From assembly GCA_021847105.1 (NCBI GenBank), contig JAJZUT010000013.1, positions 50,865 through 114,864 of the forward strand: DNA of 64,000 nucleotides, read 5' to 3'. This document shows positions 34,516-43,223 of this stretch, in pieces. This DNA comes from Pseudomonadota bacterium. Its GTDB lineage: Bacteria > Pseudomonadota > Gammaproteobacteria > Steroidobacterales > Steroidobacteraceae. Made by a program: the position numbers and the translations under genes. Numbering within the stretch: the stretch's first letter is position 1; every line of letters begins with the position of its first letter. The notes beneath the pieces were generated by a model. It did no database searches, was not told the origin of the DNA, and worked only from the letters and a program-made list of their open reading frames with translations.

Positions 34516-36615
34516 TCAGCTTGCCTCCCGCGACCGCTCGGCACGCACCTCATCGAGCCAGTGTCGGGTCAGCGTCTCGAGCAGTTCGGTGCGCACCTTC
34601 GCCGTCTCACGCCCGGCGCCGTCAAACACGCTTGCGAGCTCGTGGTTGCGCGCCAGCAATTTCGCCACGGCGCCCCCTTCCAGATGGTTGGCGCGGATGA
34701 ATTCATCGACGATCGCACGTGCACCGACGAACTGTGCGACCAGTTCCGGCCGGTCCGCGATGGCCGCGATCTGCTGTTCCCAGAGCAGATAGGCCGCCAT
34801 GGCACCGATCGCGGTGCGCGGCCGGCGAGCGTTGATATCGTAGCGGAATTGCCCGTACCAACCCGCCACGTCCGTCACCGGCATGGGACGGGCGATGCCG
34901 TAACCCTGTCCCCGGTCGGCACCGAGGATGGCGGCCGCCTCGATGATGCCCGGATTTTCCAGGCCCTCCACGGTAACCGGGATGTCAAACGCGTGTGCCA
35001 GGCGTGTCAGATACAACATGAACTCGACGGCGCGCTTGGGACTGTGCAGCGCCCCGCGCACCAGGCCGCCGTCGATCTTCACCTCATCAAATGGGTACTG
35101 GTCCATGCGCAACAGCGAGCTGTGGCCCGAGCCCAGATCGTCCTGCGCAATCTGGATGCCTGCGCTGCGCAGGCGCTGGATCACCTCCTGGCGCGCCGGT
35201 GTCCACTCCCCGCCCTCCTGGGTCTCGAGTACCTCGAGCTGTATGCGTCGGGCGGTGAAATTGCGCCGCTGCAGGATCGCGAAAATCGCCTTCTCGTAAC
35301 GCGGATCGGCGAATCCGGCCGCCGGAAAGTTGATCGCCATGCTCACCTCGATCCCTCCGCCCTGCAGCACCGCGGCGTCCTGGCAGAGCTGCTCGAGACC
35401 GATCTGAAAGAGCCCCAATAGCTCATCGGCACCGAAGGTCGGCAGAAACCGCTGCGGCGCGATCAGCTCGCCGTCCGCGCCGCGCATGCGCGCGAGCGCC
35501 TCGAGCTTCACGAGCCGGCCATCGCGCAGATCGATGATCGGCTGATAATGCAGCACCACGCAGCGCTCGCTGAGCAGGCGGCGGTAGGCCTGCTGCTTGC
35601 GCAGCGGCACGACTGCGGCGGACATGCGCCGCTCGACTGCACTGCTCAGCAGCAGCTGGGCGTGGCTCAGCAGCCCCTGCATTCCGCCGCTTGAGAAAAA
35701 CCCCGGCCACGCTGCATAGAGACTCAAAAGCGCGATCGAACGGCCGTGTTCATCGAGCAGCGGCACCGCGGCGCTCGAGCGAAAGCCCAGACGAGCCCCC
35801 ACTTCCCTCCAGGGCGCCTTGTCGGCCTCGAGCAGCCATGCGTCCGACACCACGATCTCCCCGCTGCGCCAAGCCCGCCCGCCCGGCCCCTGACCGGCGC
35901 TCACCAGCGGATCGACGCTGAGCCTCGGCACCTCGCCGGCCTCCATGGCGTGATGATAAGCCTCGGCCGCCGCACCGAAGGACTGCTCGACCTGCAGCTC
36001 GCCAAAGTCATCGACGCGGGCGAAGAACGCGCCGATGCTGCCGGGCAGCGAGCCGAAAATCTCCAGCGCCCCGCGCACCAGGTCCGCGAGGTTTTCCGCA
36101 GACATGACATGCCGGTTCAGATCAGCCAGTGCGGTGGCGCCTGCGGTATTGATGCTCGAGTAGCGCTGCACCTGAGCCTGCAGGTCCTGCAGCATGCGCT
36201 CGCCAATCAGGCGCAGCAGCTGCTCGCGCGAGTGCACATCGTGCACATGCTCCTGGAGCAGCCAGTAGATGCGCCCCTGGTAGAACGCGTACGCGTCGAT
36301 CAGACCGTCGAGGGCAACATCCGTCAGCCGATGCACGGCGCCGGCTTTGTAAGCTCGCTCGAGGTGCTCGGCCCGGCCGAGATCCGCCGCGAGCAGTGCC
36401 ACGAGATGCTGGGCCTCGCGCACCTGCAGTTGCTCGAATTCCTGCGCCGAGAGCGCGCCGATGATCCGCGGCATGCGCCCGGTGTCGCTGAGCAGCGCAT
36501 AGAAATGCCGCACGGCATCCGGCGCCATGGCGACGATATATGCCTCAAGCGGCCTTAGCAGCTGCGCAGCCGCCGAGCCGTATGGATCGGTCACGGTCGC
36601 ACTCGCATCGACCAT
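34516..36615 (-). CDS. Globin-sensor/GAF/EAL cyclic-di-GMP phosphodiesterase
   Basis: A 700-residue signalling protein. Residues about 15-150 look like a globin-coupled sensor domain with a candidate proximal heme His in AYKAGAVHRLTDVALDGL. A GAF-like domain follows (about 180-350), then an EAL domain at about 360-600. EAL active residues are all visible: LEALARM, AINFPA (Asn), VLETQE, AQDDLGSG, VKIDGG, TVEGLEN and GQGYGIARP. It should hydrolyse c-di-GMP in response to oxygen or NO; no GGDEF domain is present. The ATG chosen is preceded by GGGGGAG; the frame is open 28 codons upstream. Confidence 0.85.
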   Translation of the reverse strand: MVDASATVTDPYGSAAAQLLRPLEAYIVAMAPDAVRHFYALLSDTGRMPRIIGALSAQEFEQLQVREAQHLVALLAADLGRAEHLERAYKAGAVHRLTDVALDGLIDAYAFYQGRIYWLLQEHVHDVHSREQLLRLIGERMLQDLQAQVQRYSSINTAGATALADLNRHVMSAENLADLVRGALEIFGSLPGSIGAFFARVDDFGELQVEQSFGAAAEAYHHAMEAGEVPRLSVDPLVSAGQGPGGRAWRSGEIVVSDAWLLEADKAPWREVGARLGFRSSAAVPLLDEHGRSIALLSLYAAWPGFFSSGGMQGLLSHAQLLLSSAVERRMSAAVVPLRKQQAYRRLLSERCVVLHYQPIIDLRDGRLVKLEALARMRGADGELIAPQRFLPTFGADELLGLFQIGLEQLCQDAAVLQGGGIEVSMAINFPAAGFADPRYEKAIFAILQRRNFTARRIQLEVLETQEGGEWTPARQEVIQRLRSAGIQIAQDDLGSGHSSLLRMDQYPFDEVKIDGGLVRGALHSPKRAVEFMLYLTRLAHAFDIPVTVEGLENPGIIEAAAILGADRGQGYGIARPMPVTDVAGWYGQFRYDINARRPRTAIGAMAAYLLWEQQIAAIADRPELVAQFVGARAIVDEFIRANHLEGGAVAKLLARNHELASVFDGAGRETAKVRTELLETLTRHWLDEVRAERSREAS

Positions 36616-36916
36616 CTCAGCGCTCCCCCGGGGTTGATCGGCGTCCGGGGCAGCCCGTGGCCTCTCAAGGACCACACACGCTTCTCCGCCCGGCCGCACG
36701 CTCGGCCCCCTTGACCTGAACGCAGCGCCCTGTCACCAGAGCGCGCAACTATTGTGCACCAACTGGCGCGCATCCGTCGCGCCCGGCTCGGCACTCGGGC
36801 AATCCGGGCACCGAAACAGCTGACAGCACACTCGCGAACGCCACGCCGATCGCAGGATCGGGATAAAAATCACCTCTCCCGCATTCCCGGGCGGGGCGTA
36901 AAAATGCCTGTCCGGC
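36616..36916. other. Intergenic region upstream of the EAL protein gene
   Basis: Lies between the EAL gene start and the end of the LysR gene, both reading leftward. No gene or confident promoter is visible. An AT-rich patch (TTGTGCACCAACTGG, about 36747) is the only feature of note. Confidence 0.35.
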
Positions 36917-37798
36917 TCACCGGTTGCGGGCGCCGAGCAACTGCTGCACCAGCGGGGATGGGCTGTGACGAAACGCGGTGATCGCATAAAAGTGCTCAAA
37001 GACCCCCGGAATGACGCAATAGCGCTGCAGACGCCCTTCACGCAGTTCGTCCTGGACAACCACCTCCGGCAGCACGGCGATCGCACCGGAGTCTCTGGCC
37101 AGCAGACGCAGCATCGCCATGTCGTCGACCTCTGCAACCGCATCGATGCTCACGTGCGCCTTCTCGCACCACACGTCGAACTGGGTTCGGATGTCACTGC
37201 TGCGACCTGGAAGCACGCACCGTTGGCCGTTAAGTTCATCCGGCAAGCGGAAACGCCGGCGCCCCGGTCGCGGCGGCCCGATTAGACAGACGGACTGACG
37301 CGCGAGCGGAACGCAGCGCCAGGGCCGATCCACCTCGGCGACCACGGCCTTGTTCGAGAGGACGACATCGAGCGCATGCACGCGCAACCGCTCGAGCAAC
37401 TCCTCCAGGCTGCCCGATTGCAGCGATAGGCGTAGCTCGGCGCGACTGACCAGGGGGCGCAGGAGATTCTCGGTGAAGTTGCGCGACAGCGTGGCCACCG
37501 CGCCCACACCGAGCCGCTGCACGCGCTGACCTGCCCCTCCGCGCACGCTCGCCATCAACTCCTGACCGAGACCGAAGATGCTGTCGGCGTAGTCGAGCAC
37601 CATGGCGCCGAACTCTGTGAGCTGTAGCGTTCGACCGGTGCGTTCGAACAGCGGCCGGCCGAGATAGCTCTCGAGGTGGCGGATCTGCGCCGAGAGCGCC
37701 GACTGAGACACGCGCAGTTCACTCGCGGCGCGGGTCAGATGCCCGGCGCGTGCGACGGTCCAGAAATAAAGCAGATGGCGGAAGTTCAGATTTCGCAT
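36917..37798 (-). CDS. LysR-family transcriptional regulator
   Basis: A 293-residue LysR-type regulator. The N-terminal winged HTH reads LNFRHLLYFWTVARAGHLTR, then SQSALSAQIRHLESYLGRPLFERTGR; the effector domain follows. The N-terminal sequence is of the NhaR/CcmR-like type. It is divergent from the dabB gene, a layout known for dissolved-inorganic-carbon uptake operons, so it likely controls dabBA and the downstream genes in response to carbon supply. This regulatory role is inferred. Confidence 0.9.
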   Translation of the reverse strand: MRNLNFRHLLYFWTVARAGHLTRAASELRVSQSALSAQIRHLESYLGRPLFERTGRTLQLTEFGAMVLDYADSIFGLGQELMASVRGGAGQRVQRLGVGAVATLSRNFTENLLRPLVSRAELRLSLQSGSLEELLERLRVHALDVVLSNKAVVAEVDRPWRCVPLARQSVCLIGPPRPGRRRFRLPDELNGQRCVLPGRSSDIRTQFDVWCEKAHVSIDAVAEVDDMAMLRLLARDSGAIAVLPEVVVQDELREGRLQRYCVIPGVFEHFYAITAFRHSPSPLVQQLLGARNR

Positions 37799-37815
37799 GT
37801 TCTGTTTTTTAGAAC
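37799..37815. promoter_or_regulatory. Candidate LysR operator in the lysR-dabB divergent region
   Basis: An inverted repeat GTTCT-N7-AGAAC with an AT-rich centre, of the T-N11-A type bound by LysR regulators. It lies at the start codon of the lysR gene and 85 bp before dabB. Confidence 0.55.
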
Positions 37816-37899
37816 GTTTTGTTCGGTTTCTTCTATTTTACATGCCTCCCAGGCCTAGGGAATACTGCCGCCCGTCCTAATTGCCCTGGAGCATGCCCA

Positions 37900-39462
37900 T
37901 TGAGCGACTTGCGCTGGCTCGCCTGGTCCGTCCCGTTCATCTACGCACTGGCGGCGCTCTGCACACTTGGTGTGCGGAATGCCTGGCGCGCGCTCAGTCT
38001 CGCCGCGGGCGCTGCGCTCGCCCTCGCCCTCGCAGAGCTGCTGCGAACGTTCGCCGCCGATGCCAGCACCCCATTTTCTGCCTCCGCGCGCATTGCATCC
38101 GTCGTGATCCTCCTCATCAGCTTTCTCGGCTGGGTGATCGCGCGTTACTCCAGAGTCAACCTGGCGGGCGAACCGGGCGAGCGCCGCTACGTGCTCGGGT
38201 TGCTCGCCACCCTCGCTGCGGTGTGCGCCGTGGTGGCGACGAACAATTTCGCGGTGCTGATCGCAGCCTGGGCGCTGAGCAGCGCGACGCTGCACCCGCT
38301 GCTCACCTTCTACGGCGAGCGGCCACTGGCGCGCCTGGCAGCCCGCAAGAAATTCATCGCCGCCCGGCTCGCCGAGCTGTGCCTGCTCGGCGCCGCGGCG
38401 CTGCTCTACCAGCAGTGGCGGACACTGGATCTGGACAGTATTGCCCGTCTGGCCGGCGCCGGCGCGCCGCTTGCACCGCCGGTGCAGCTTGCCGCAGTGC
38501 TGATTGCCGCAGCGGTTCTGCTGCGATGCGCGCAACTGCCCCTGCACGGCTGGCTGGTGCAGGTGATGGAGGCGCCGAGCAGCGTGTCCGCGCTGCTGCA
38601 CGCCGGCGTGGTCAATCTCGGCGGCTACGTGTTGATCCGGCTCGCGTCGCTGATCGGCGCCTCAGCACCCGCCGAGGTGTTGCTGGTCGCCGTTGGCAGC
38701 GCAACGGCGATGCTTGCAGGACTGACGATGATGACCTGCACGTCGGTGAAAGTCCGCTTGGCGTGGTCGACCTGCTCACAGATGGGGCTGATGCTCACCG
38801 AGTGCGCTCTGGGATTGTACGATCTCGCTCTGCTGCATCTGCTTGCCCACGCACTCTACAAGGCGTACGCCTTTCTCAGCGCCGGTGAGACGGTGCAGGA
38901 ATCTGCGCGCTGGCGGTTGCTGGCGCGCCCGTCAGCCGATCTCCAGCGCCGCGACGCTGGCCGAGCGCTGCGCGCGGGGCTGCTCGCTGGACTGCTCGTG
39001 TGCGGCTCGTCGGCCCTTTGGCACGTCATCGTGCACGTCCCGCTGCTGTCCTGGCCGGCGTGGCTGCTGTGCACGACCGGCTGCTCGGTGCTGCTGTGGG
39101 ACAGTGCCACGGTCGCCCTCTACCTGCGCAATGTCTTCGTGACGGTTGCCGCCGTGCAACTGTATCTGCTCTGGCATGTCACGATCCGCAGTGCCTTGCC
39201 GGCCTCGGCAGTGAACCCGTCCGAGCTGGCGCGGCTCTGGGCGAGCACGTGCTTCCTTGTGTTGTATTTCTTGCAGTGGCGCCTCTCGCGCCCGGTGCAC
39301 TCCCCGGGCGCTGCGCGGCTGTGGGCCTGGGCATCGGTCGGATACTTTCTCGATGAACCCGTGAGCGCCCTCGTGATGCGTCGCTGGCGCCGGCGAGCAC
39401 CACGCTGGACAGGCTTGCCCCTGGGGCGCAGCCTCGCTCAACGCCAAGGCGGTGCCGCGTGA
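37900..39462 (+). CDS. dabB: DabB, membrane subunit of the DAB dissolved-inorganic-carbon transporter
   Basis: A 520-residue polytopic protein of the proton-conducting NuoL/MrpA family. It has the family helix with charged residues (RCAQLPLHGWLVQVMEAPSSVS, then LLHAGVVNLGGYVLIR) and a His in LLAHALYKAYAFLSAGE. The start is TTG with an ideal GGAG 8 nt before it; the frame opens earlier without a good start. It overlaps dabA by 4 nt. In DAB systems this subunit powers vectorial CO2 hydration with a cation gradient. Isolated NuoL-type genes can look alike, but the neighbour settles it. Confidence 0.93.
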   Translation: MSDLRWLAWSVPFIYALAALCTLGVRNAWRALSLAAGAALALALAELLRTFAADASTPFSASARIASVVILLISFLGWVIARYSRVNLAGEPGERRYVLGLLATLAAVCAVVATNNFAVLIAAWALSSATLHPLLTFYGERPLARLAARKKFIAARLAELCLLGAAALLYQQWRTLDLDSIARLAGAGAPLAPPVQLAAVLIAAAVLLRCAQLPLHGWLVQVMEAPSSVSALLHAGVVNLGGYVLIRLASLIGASAPAEVLLVAVGSATAMLAGLTMMTCTSVKVRLAWSTCSQMGLMLTECALGLYDLALLHLLAHALYKAYAFLSAGETVQESARWRLLARPSADLQRRDAGRALRAGLLAGLLVCGSSALWHVIVHVPLLSWPAWLLCTTGCSVLLWDSATVALYLRNVFVTVAAVQLYLLWHVTIRSALPASAVNPSELARLWASTCFLVLYFLQWRLSRPVHSPGAARLWAWASVGYFLDEPVSALVMRRWRRRAPRWTGLPLGRSLAQRQGGAA

Positions 39463-42011
39463 CCGGCTCGGGCATGGCGGACACTCGCTCGCGACGGGCA
39501 CAAGAGGCGTTGCAGGCCGCCTGTCGCGGCATCGCGCCGGCCTGGCCGCTCGACCGGCAGATCGCAGTCAGTCCCTACTGGGGGCGAACCGGTCAACACT
39601 TCGATGATTTCGCCGCGACGCTGCGTCGCTGGGTTGGCGCGCCCATGACCCTGCCGCGCAGTGAGTATCTGCGCCTCTGGCAGGACGGACAGATTGCACC
39701 GCAGCACCTCGAACAGGCCATCCGCGAGCGCCACCACCGACTCTCTCAGCAAGAGGCGCTGGCCGCATTGCACCAACCGACTTCGGCCCCCGCCGCGCTG
39801 CCATTGTTGTCGGATGTTCTCGATGCCGATCCCGAGCATGGCGCTCGTAGTCCCTGGCCGAACCGCCTGACGCAGCACCTCAGCCAGTACTGTGCCGCAC
39901 ATTTTGATCAATTCCAGGCGGACGGGCGCCCGAGCGAGCGGCCTGGCCTGTTCGCGGGTTGGCGCGCACAGCTGCAGAACGGTCCGCATCCGCCGTGGCT
40001 GAAGCAGACCGAAGGGGTCGTTCCGCGCGTCGCGCGGCTGCCAGCGAGCGCGGCCGAGGCACTCGAGTGGGCACTCGAGCGTCTCGCCATCGGCGAGGCG
40101 CAGTTCGCGGATCTGCTGCAGGTGGTCGCGCTGCGCATCAATGGCTGGGCATCCTGGTGCGCGTATCTCGGTTGGGAAGCGGCGCTGCGGGCTCGCGACG
40201 ATGCCGAACTCGGGGAGCTGCTCACCGCCCGCCTGTGCTGGGAGGCACTTTTGGATGACGGTCGGCGCGATGCGGCATCGCCCTGGTCACGGTGGATCGA
40301 GGGCTGGTCCGCCGCGCAGCGCGCGGACCATGCCGCTGCCATCGAGCCGGAGCTTACTTGGCAGCGGGCTCACGAGATCGCCTACCAGCAACACCTGTGT
40401 ACACAGCTGCTCTCATTCACCCCTGTGGACGCGGACCGAAAAAACAATACGCGGTTGCAGCTGGTCTTTTGCATCGACGTGCGCTCCGAGCGCATGCGCC
40501 GCGCGATCGAGGCGATTGCCGCGGATGCGCACACGTATGGGTTCGCCGGCTTTTTCGGCCTGCCGATCGAGTACTCCCCGCTCGGCACCGCACTTTCCCA
40601 TCGGCAACTGCCCGGCCTGCTCACTCCGACGTTGCACGTCACCGACACCAGTGGCCATGCCGAGCGAGACCGTCAACTGATCTCGCATCGCCGGCACGTC
40701 CTGCGCAGCCGCGATAGCACGCGCCTGTTCGAGCGGATACCGTCCGGAGCATTCACTCGGGTCGAAGCGCTCGGGCTCGCCTATCTGCCGAGACTTCTGC
40801 TGCGCACCTTCGGTTTTCGCTCCGCACCGGTGCAGGCCATTGGACTGCGCGCCCGCGAGCGGCGCGAGCTGCGCCCGCATCTGTGCCTGACGGAAGCCGA
40901 TGACCTCACGGCGCTGGCGGACCGGCTGGCGAATATTCTGCGCGCCATGGGCCTGAGCGAGCCCTGCGGCCGTCTGCTGGTGCTGGTCGGTCACGGCGCC
41001 CGCGTCGTAAACAATCCGCAGGCGGCCGCCCTCGCCTGTGGCGCCTGCGGCGGACACAGCGGTGAGATCAATGCCCGTCTGTTGGCGGGTCTGCTCAACG
41101 ATGCTGCACTGCGCACCGCACTCGCGCAACAAGGGATTCATCTGCACCCCAGCATCGTCGCGGTCGCTGCGCTGCATGACACCGTCACCGACACCGTCGA
41201 ACTGTTGGACGTCGCCGACGTCCCGCCCTCACATCGAGCTGATATCGAGTACCTTCGTGACTTGCTGCAGCGCGCCGGAACGCAGGTCCGGCGCGAACGC
41301 GCCGGGAGTCTCGGTCTGGCGCACCTAGAGCAACGCGACGCTGCACTCCTTAAGCAGTTGCAACGTCGCGCCCGCGACTGGGCACAGACCCGTCCGGAAT
41401 GGGCACTCGCCGACAACGCGGCATTCATCATCGGTGCGCGGCTGCGCACCCGGGGGCTCGATCTGGCCGGGCGGGCATTCCTGCATGAGTACTGTTGGCA
41501 GGACGATCCCGGCGGTACCGTGCTCGAGCAACTGCTCACGGCACCGATGATCGTTGCCCACTGGATCAATCTGCAGTACTACGGTTCGACCGTCGACCCG
41601 GAGCGTTACGGTAGTGGCAATAAGATTCTGCACAACGTGGTCGGCGGCCGCATCGGCGTCCTTGAGGGCGCCGGCGGCGACCTGCGCATCGGACTGGCCC
41701 GGCAATCGGTACACGACGGTGAGTGCTGGCGACATACTCCGCTGCGACTCACGGTCGTTGTCGATGCGCCGCGCGCGACGCTGGAGGGGATCCTCACACG
41801 CCAGCGGCGGGTGGCGGAACTGATCGATCATCAATGGGTGTATCTGTTCCGATTCGCCGATCGCACGCTCGAGCGCTACCACGCCGGACTCTGGCAGATC
41901 ACGCCCGCTCAGGCGCGCAGCGACACCCGCCCTCACTTGAATTCCCCAGAGACCCTCGGGCCGCGAAGCGCTGGGCACTCGTGCGTTCCGGGGCTGAGCG
42001 CACTGGCATGA
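39459..42011 (+). CDS. dabA: DabA, cytoplasmic beta-carbonic-anhydrase-like subunit of the DAB transporter
   Basis: An 850-residue DUF2309 protein. The zinc site of DabA is visible as Cys and Asp in LVFCIDVRSERM (about residues 337 and 339), His in LVLVGHGARVVNNP (about 510) and Cys in ALACGACGGH (about 526). These match in order and spacing the residues shown to hold zinc in Halothiobacillus DabA. With DabB it converts CO2 to bicarbonate in one direction, raising cytoplasmic inorganic carbon for CO2 fixation. GTG start; its stop overlaps the ATG of the next gene. Confidence 0.95.
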   Translation: MTGSGMADTRSRRAQEALQAACRGIAPAWPLDRQIAVSPYWGRTGQHFDDFAATLRRWVGAPMTLPRSEYLRLWQDGQIAPQHLEQAIRERHHRLSQQEALAALHQPTSAPAALPLLSDVLDADPEHGARSPWPNRLTQHLSQYCAAHFDQFQADGRPSERPGLFAGWRAQLQNGPHPPWLKQTEGVVPRVARLPASAAEALEWALERLAIGEAQFADLLQVVALRINGWASWCAYLGWEAALRARDDAELGELLTARLCWEALLDDGRRDAASPWSRWIEGWSAAQRADHAAAIEPELTWQRAHEIAYQQHLCTQLLSFTPVDADRKNNTRLQLVFCIDVRSERMRRAIEAIAADAHTYGFAGFFGLPIEYSPLGTALSHRQLPGLLTPTLHVTDTSGHAERDRQLISHRRHVLRSRDSTRLFERIPSGAFTRVEALGLAYLPRLLLRTFGFRSAPVQAIGLRARERRELRPHLCLTEADDLTALADRLANILRAMGLSEPCGRLLVLVGHGARVVNNPQAAALACGACGGHSGEINARLLAGLLNDAALRTALAQQGIHLHPSIVAVAALHDTVTDTVELLDVADVPPSHRADIEYLRDLLQRAGTQVRRERAGSLGLAHLEQRDAALLKQLQRRARDWAQTRPEWALADNAAFIIGARLRTRGLDLAGRAFLHEYCWQDDPGGTVLEQLLTAPMIVAHWINLQYYGSTVDPERYGSGNKILHNVVGGRIGVLEGAGGDLRIGLARQSVHDGECWRHTPLRLTVVVDAPRATLEGILTRQRRVAELIDHQWVYLFRFADRTLERYHAGLWQITPAQARSDTRPHLNSPETLGPRSAGHSCVPGLSALA

Positions 42012-42937
42012 CCGCCAGCCACACGAGCGCCATTCCGCGCCTCCCTGCGCACCTGGCACAACTGGAAGCAGAGGCCATCCACATTTTGCGGGAGGCACTC
42101 GCCGAGGCCGCCCATCCGGTGCTGCTCTTCTCCGGTGGTAAGGACTCCACGGTGCTCGCCCATCTCGCCTGCCGTGCTTTCCACCCGGCGCCACCGCCGC
42201 TGCCGCTGCTGCACATCGATTCAACCTGGGAATTCCGCGCGCTGCTTGATTTCCGGGATCGCTTCGCCGCTCGGCATGGCTTTCGTCTCATCGTCCACGC
42301 CAACCACGAGGGACGGGCAGCGGGTATCAACCCGTTCGATCACGGCGATCGATACACCACCGTCATGCGGACCGAACCGCTCAAGCGTGCCTTGGATGCT
42401 GGCGGATATGACGTCATCCTCGGCGGTGCGCGCCGCGATGAAGAGCGCTCACGCGCCAAAGAGCGGGTTGTGTCAGTGCGCGGACCACAACACAGCTGGG
42501 ACCCCCGACGGCAGCGGCCCGAACTTTGGAACCTGTACAACTTTCGTCTCGCACCACAGGAGAGCGCGCGGGTGTTTCCCCTATCGAATTGGACCGAGTG
42601 TGACGTCCTCGCCTATGCACTTGCGCGCGAGGTCGAACTCGCCCCGCTCTACTACGCGCGCTCGCGGCCCGTCGTGCAGCGCGATGGACAGTGGATCGTC
42701 GTCGATGAGCCGAAGCGCATGCGCTATCGTCCGGGCGAGCGTCCGGTTCGCCGCATCGTGCGGTTTCGAACCCTCGGCTGCTGGCCGGTCACCGCCGCGA
42801 GTGCATCGAATGCCCGATCGCTGCATGAGGTGCTGGAGGAAACCCTCCGCTCCCGCAGCTCCGAGCGCAACGGGCGCATCGGCGACCGCGACGCCGGCGG
42901 CTCGCTCGAAGAGCAAAAGCGCGAGGGCTATTTTTAA
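42008..42937 (+). CDS. cysD: Sulfate adenylyltransferase small subunit CysD-like (orphan)
   Basis: A 309-residue ATP-sulfurylase subunit of the PAPS-reductase fold. It has the ATP-PPi loop as FSGGKDSTVLAHLA (the common CysD form is YSIGKDSS), then LGGARRDEERSRAKERVVSVR, RPELWNLYN, RVFPLSNWTECDV, VRFRTLGCWPVT and the family end EEQKREGYF. It overlaps dabA by 4 nt. No cysN GTPase or cysC follows, so either the partner lies elsewhere or this is a stand-alone relative with a changed role. In the sulfite-oxidising context it could work on APS in either direction. Confidence 0.9.
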   Translation: MTASHTSAIPRLPAHLAQLEAEAIHILREALAEAAHPVLLFSGGKDSTVLAHLACRAFHPAPPPLPLLHIDSTWEFRALLDFRDRFAARHGFRLIVHANHEGRAAGINPFDHGDRYTTVMRTEPLKRALDAGGYDVILGGARRDEERSRAKERVVSVRGPQHSWDPRRQRPELWNLYNFRLAPQESARVFPLSNWTECDVLAYALAREVELAPLYYARSRPVVQRDGQWIVVDEPKRMRYRPGERPVRRIVRFRTLGCWPVTAASASNARSLHEVLEETLRSRSSERNGRIGDRDAGGSLEEQKREGYF

Positions 42938-42958
42938 CTGTACAAAGGAGCCTAACCA

Positions 42959-43195
42959 GTGGACAGTCCTGCTGATCTCAACGTACTGCGCACCGAGCGG
43001 CAGATTCATCGAGCGCTGGCACATCCGGCCTTGAGTGTCTGGCTCAAAGAGACATTGCGCTCGGCCATGGCCTGTGAGCCGCTGCGGCTCGGCAATGATC
43101 TGGAGCTGCTGATGCACCTGCTCGGTCCGTGGGCGGAGGCACGCATCGCGCAGGATCAGAGCACAGCGCGGACATGCGCAATGCAACGCCCCTGA
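42959..43195 (+). CDS. Small protein of unknown function
   Basis: A 78-residue product, GTG start with a strong AAAGGAG 8 nt upstream, 21 bp after cysD. It is acidic in its middle and helical (SVWLKETLRSAMACEPLRLGN, DLELLMHLLGPWAEARIAQ). It is not recognised; the tight spacing makes it the last gene of the dab-cysD unit. A convergent glgX gene follows after 28 bp. Confidence 0.65.
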   Translation: MDSPADLNVLRTERQIHRALAHPALSVWLKETLRSAMACEPLRLGNDLELLMHLLGPWAEARIAQDQSTARTCAMQRP

Positions 43196-43223
43196 TGACG
43201 CGAGCCGCATATCCGCGGTCACA

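Noticed and set aside
37900..39462. NADH dehydrogenase subunit NuoL
   Set aside because: The protein is of the same family, but no other nuo genes are present and the next gene is an unmistakable DabA.
42008..42937. CysH-type PAPS/APS reductase
   Set aside because: The loop resembles other members of the fold, but the RPELWNLYN, RVFPLSNWTE and EEQKREGYF blocks are those of CysD, and the C-terminal catalytic Cys motif of CysH is absent.
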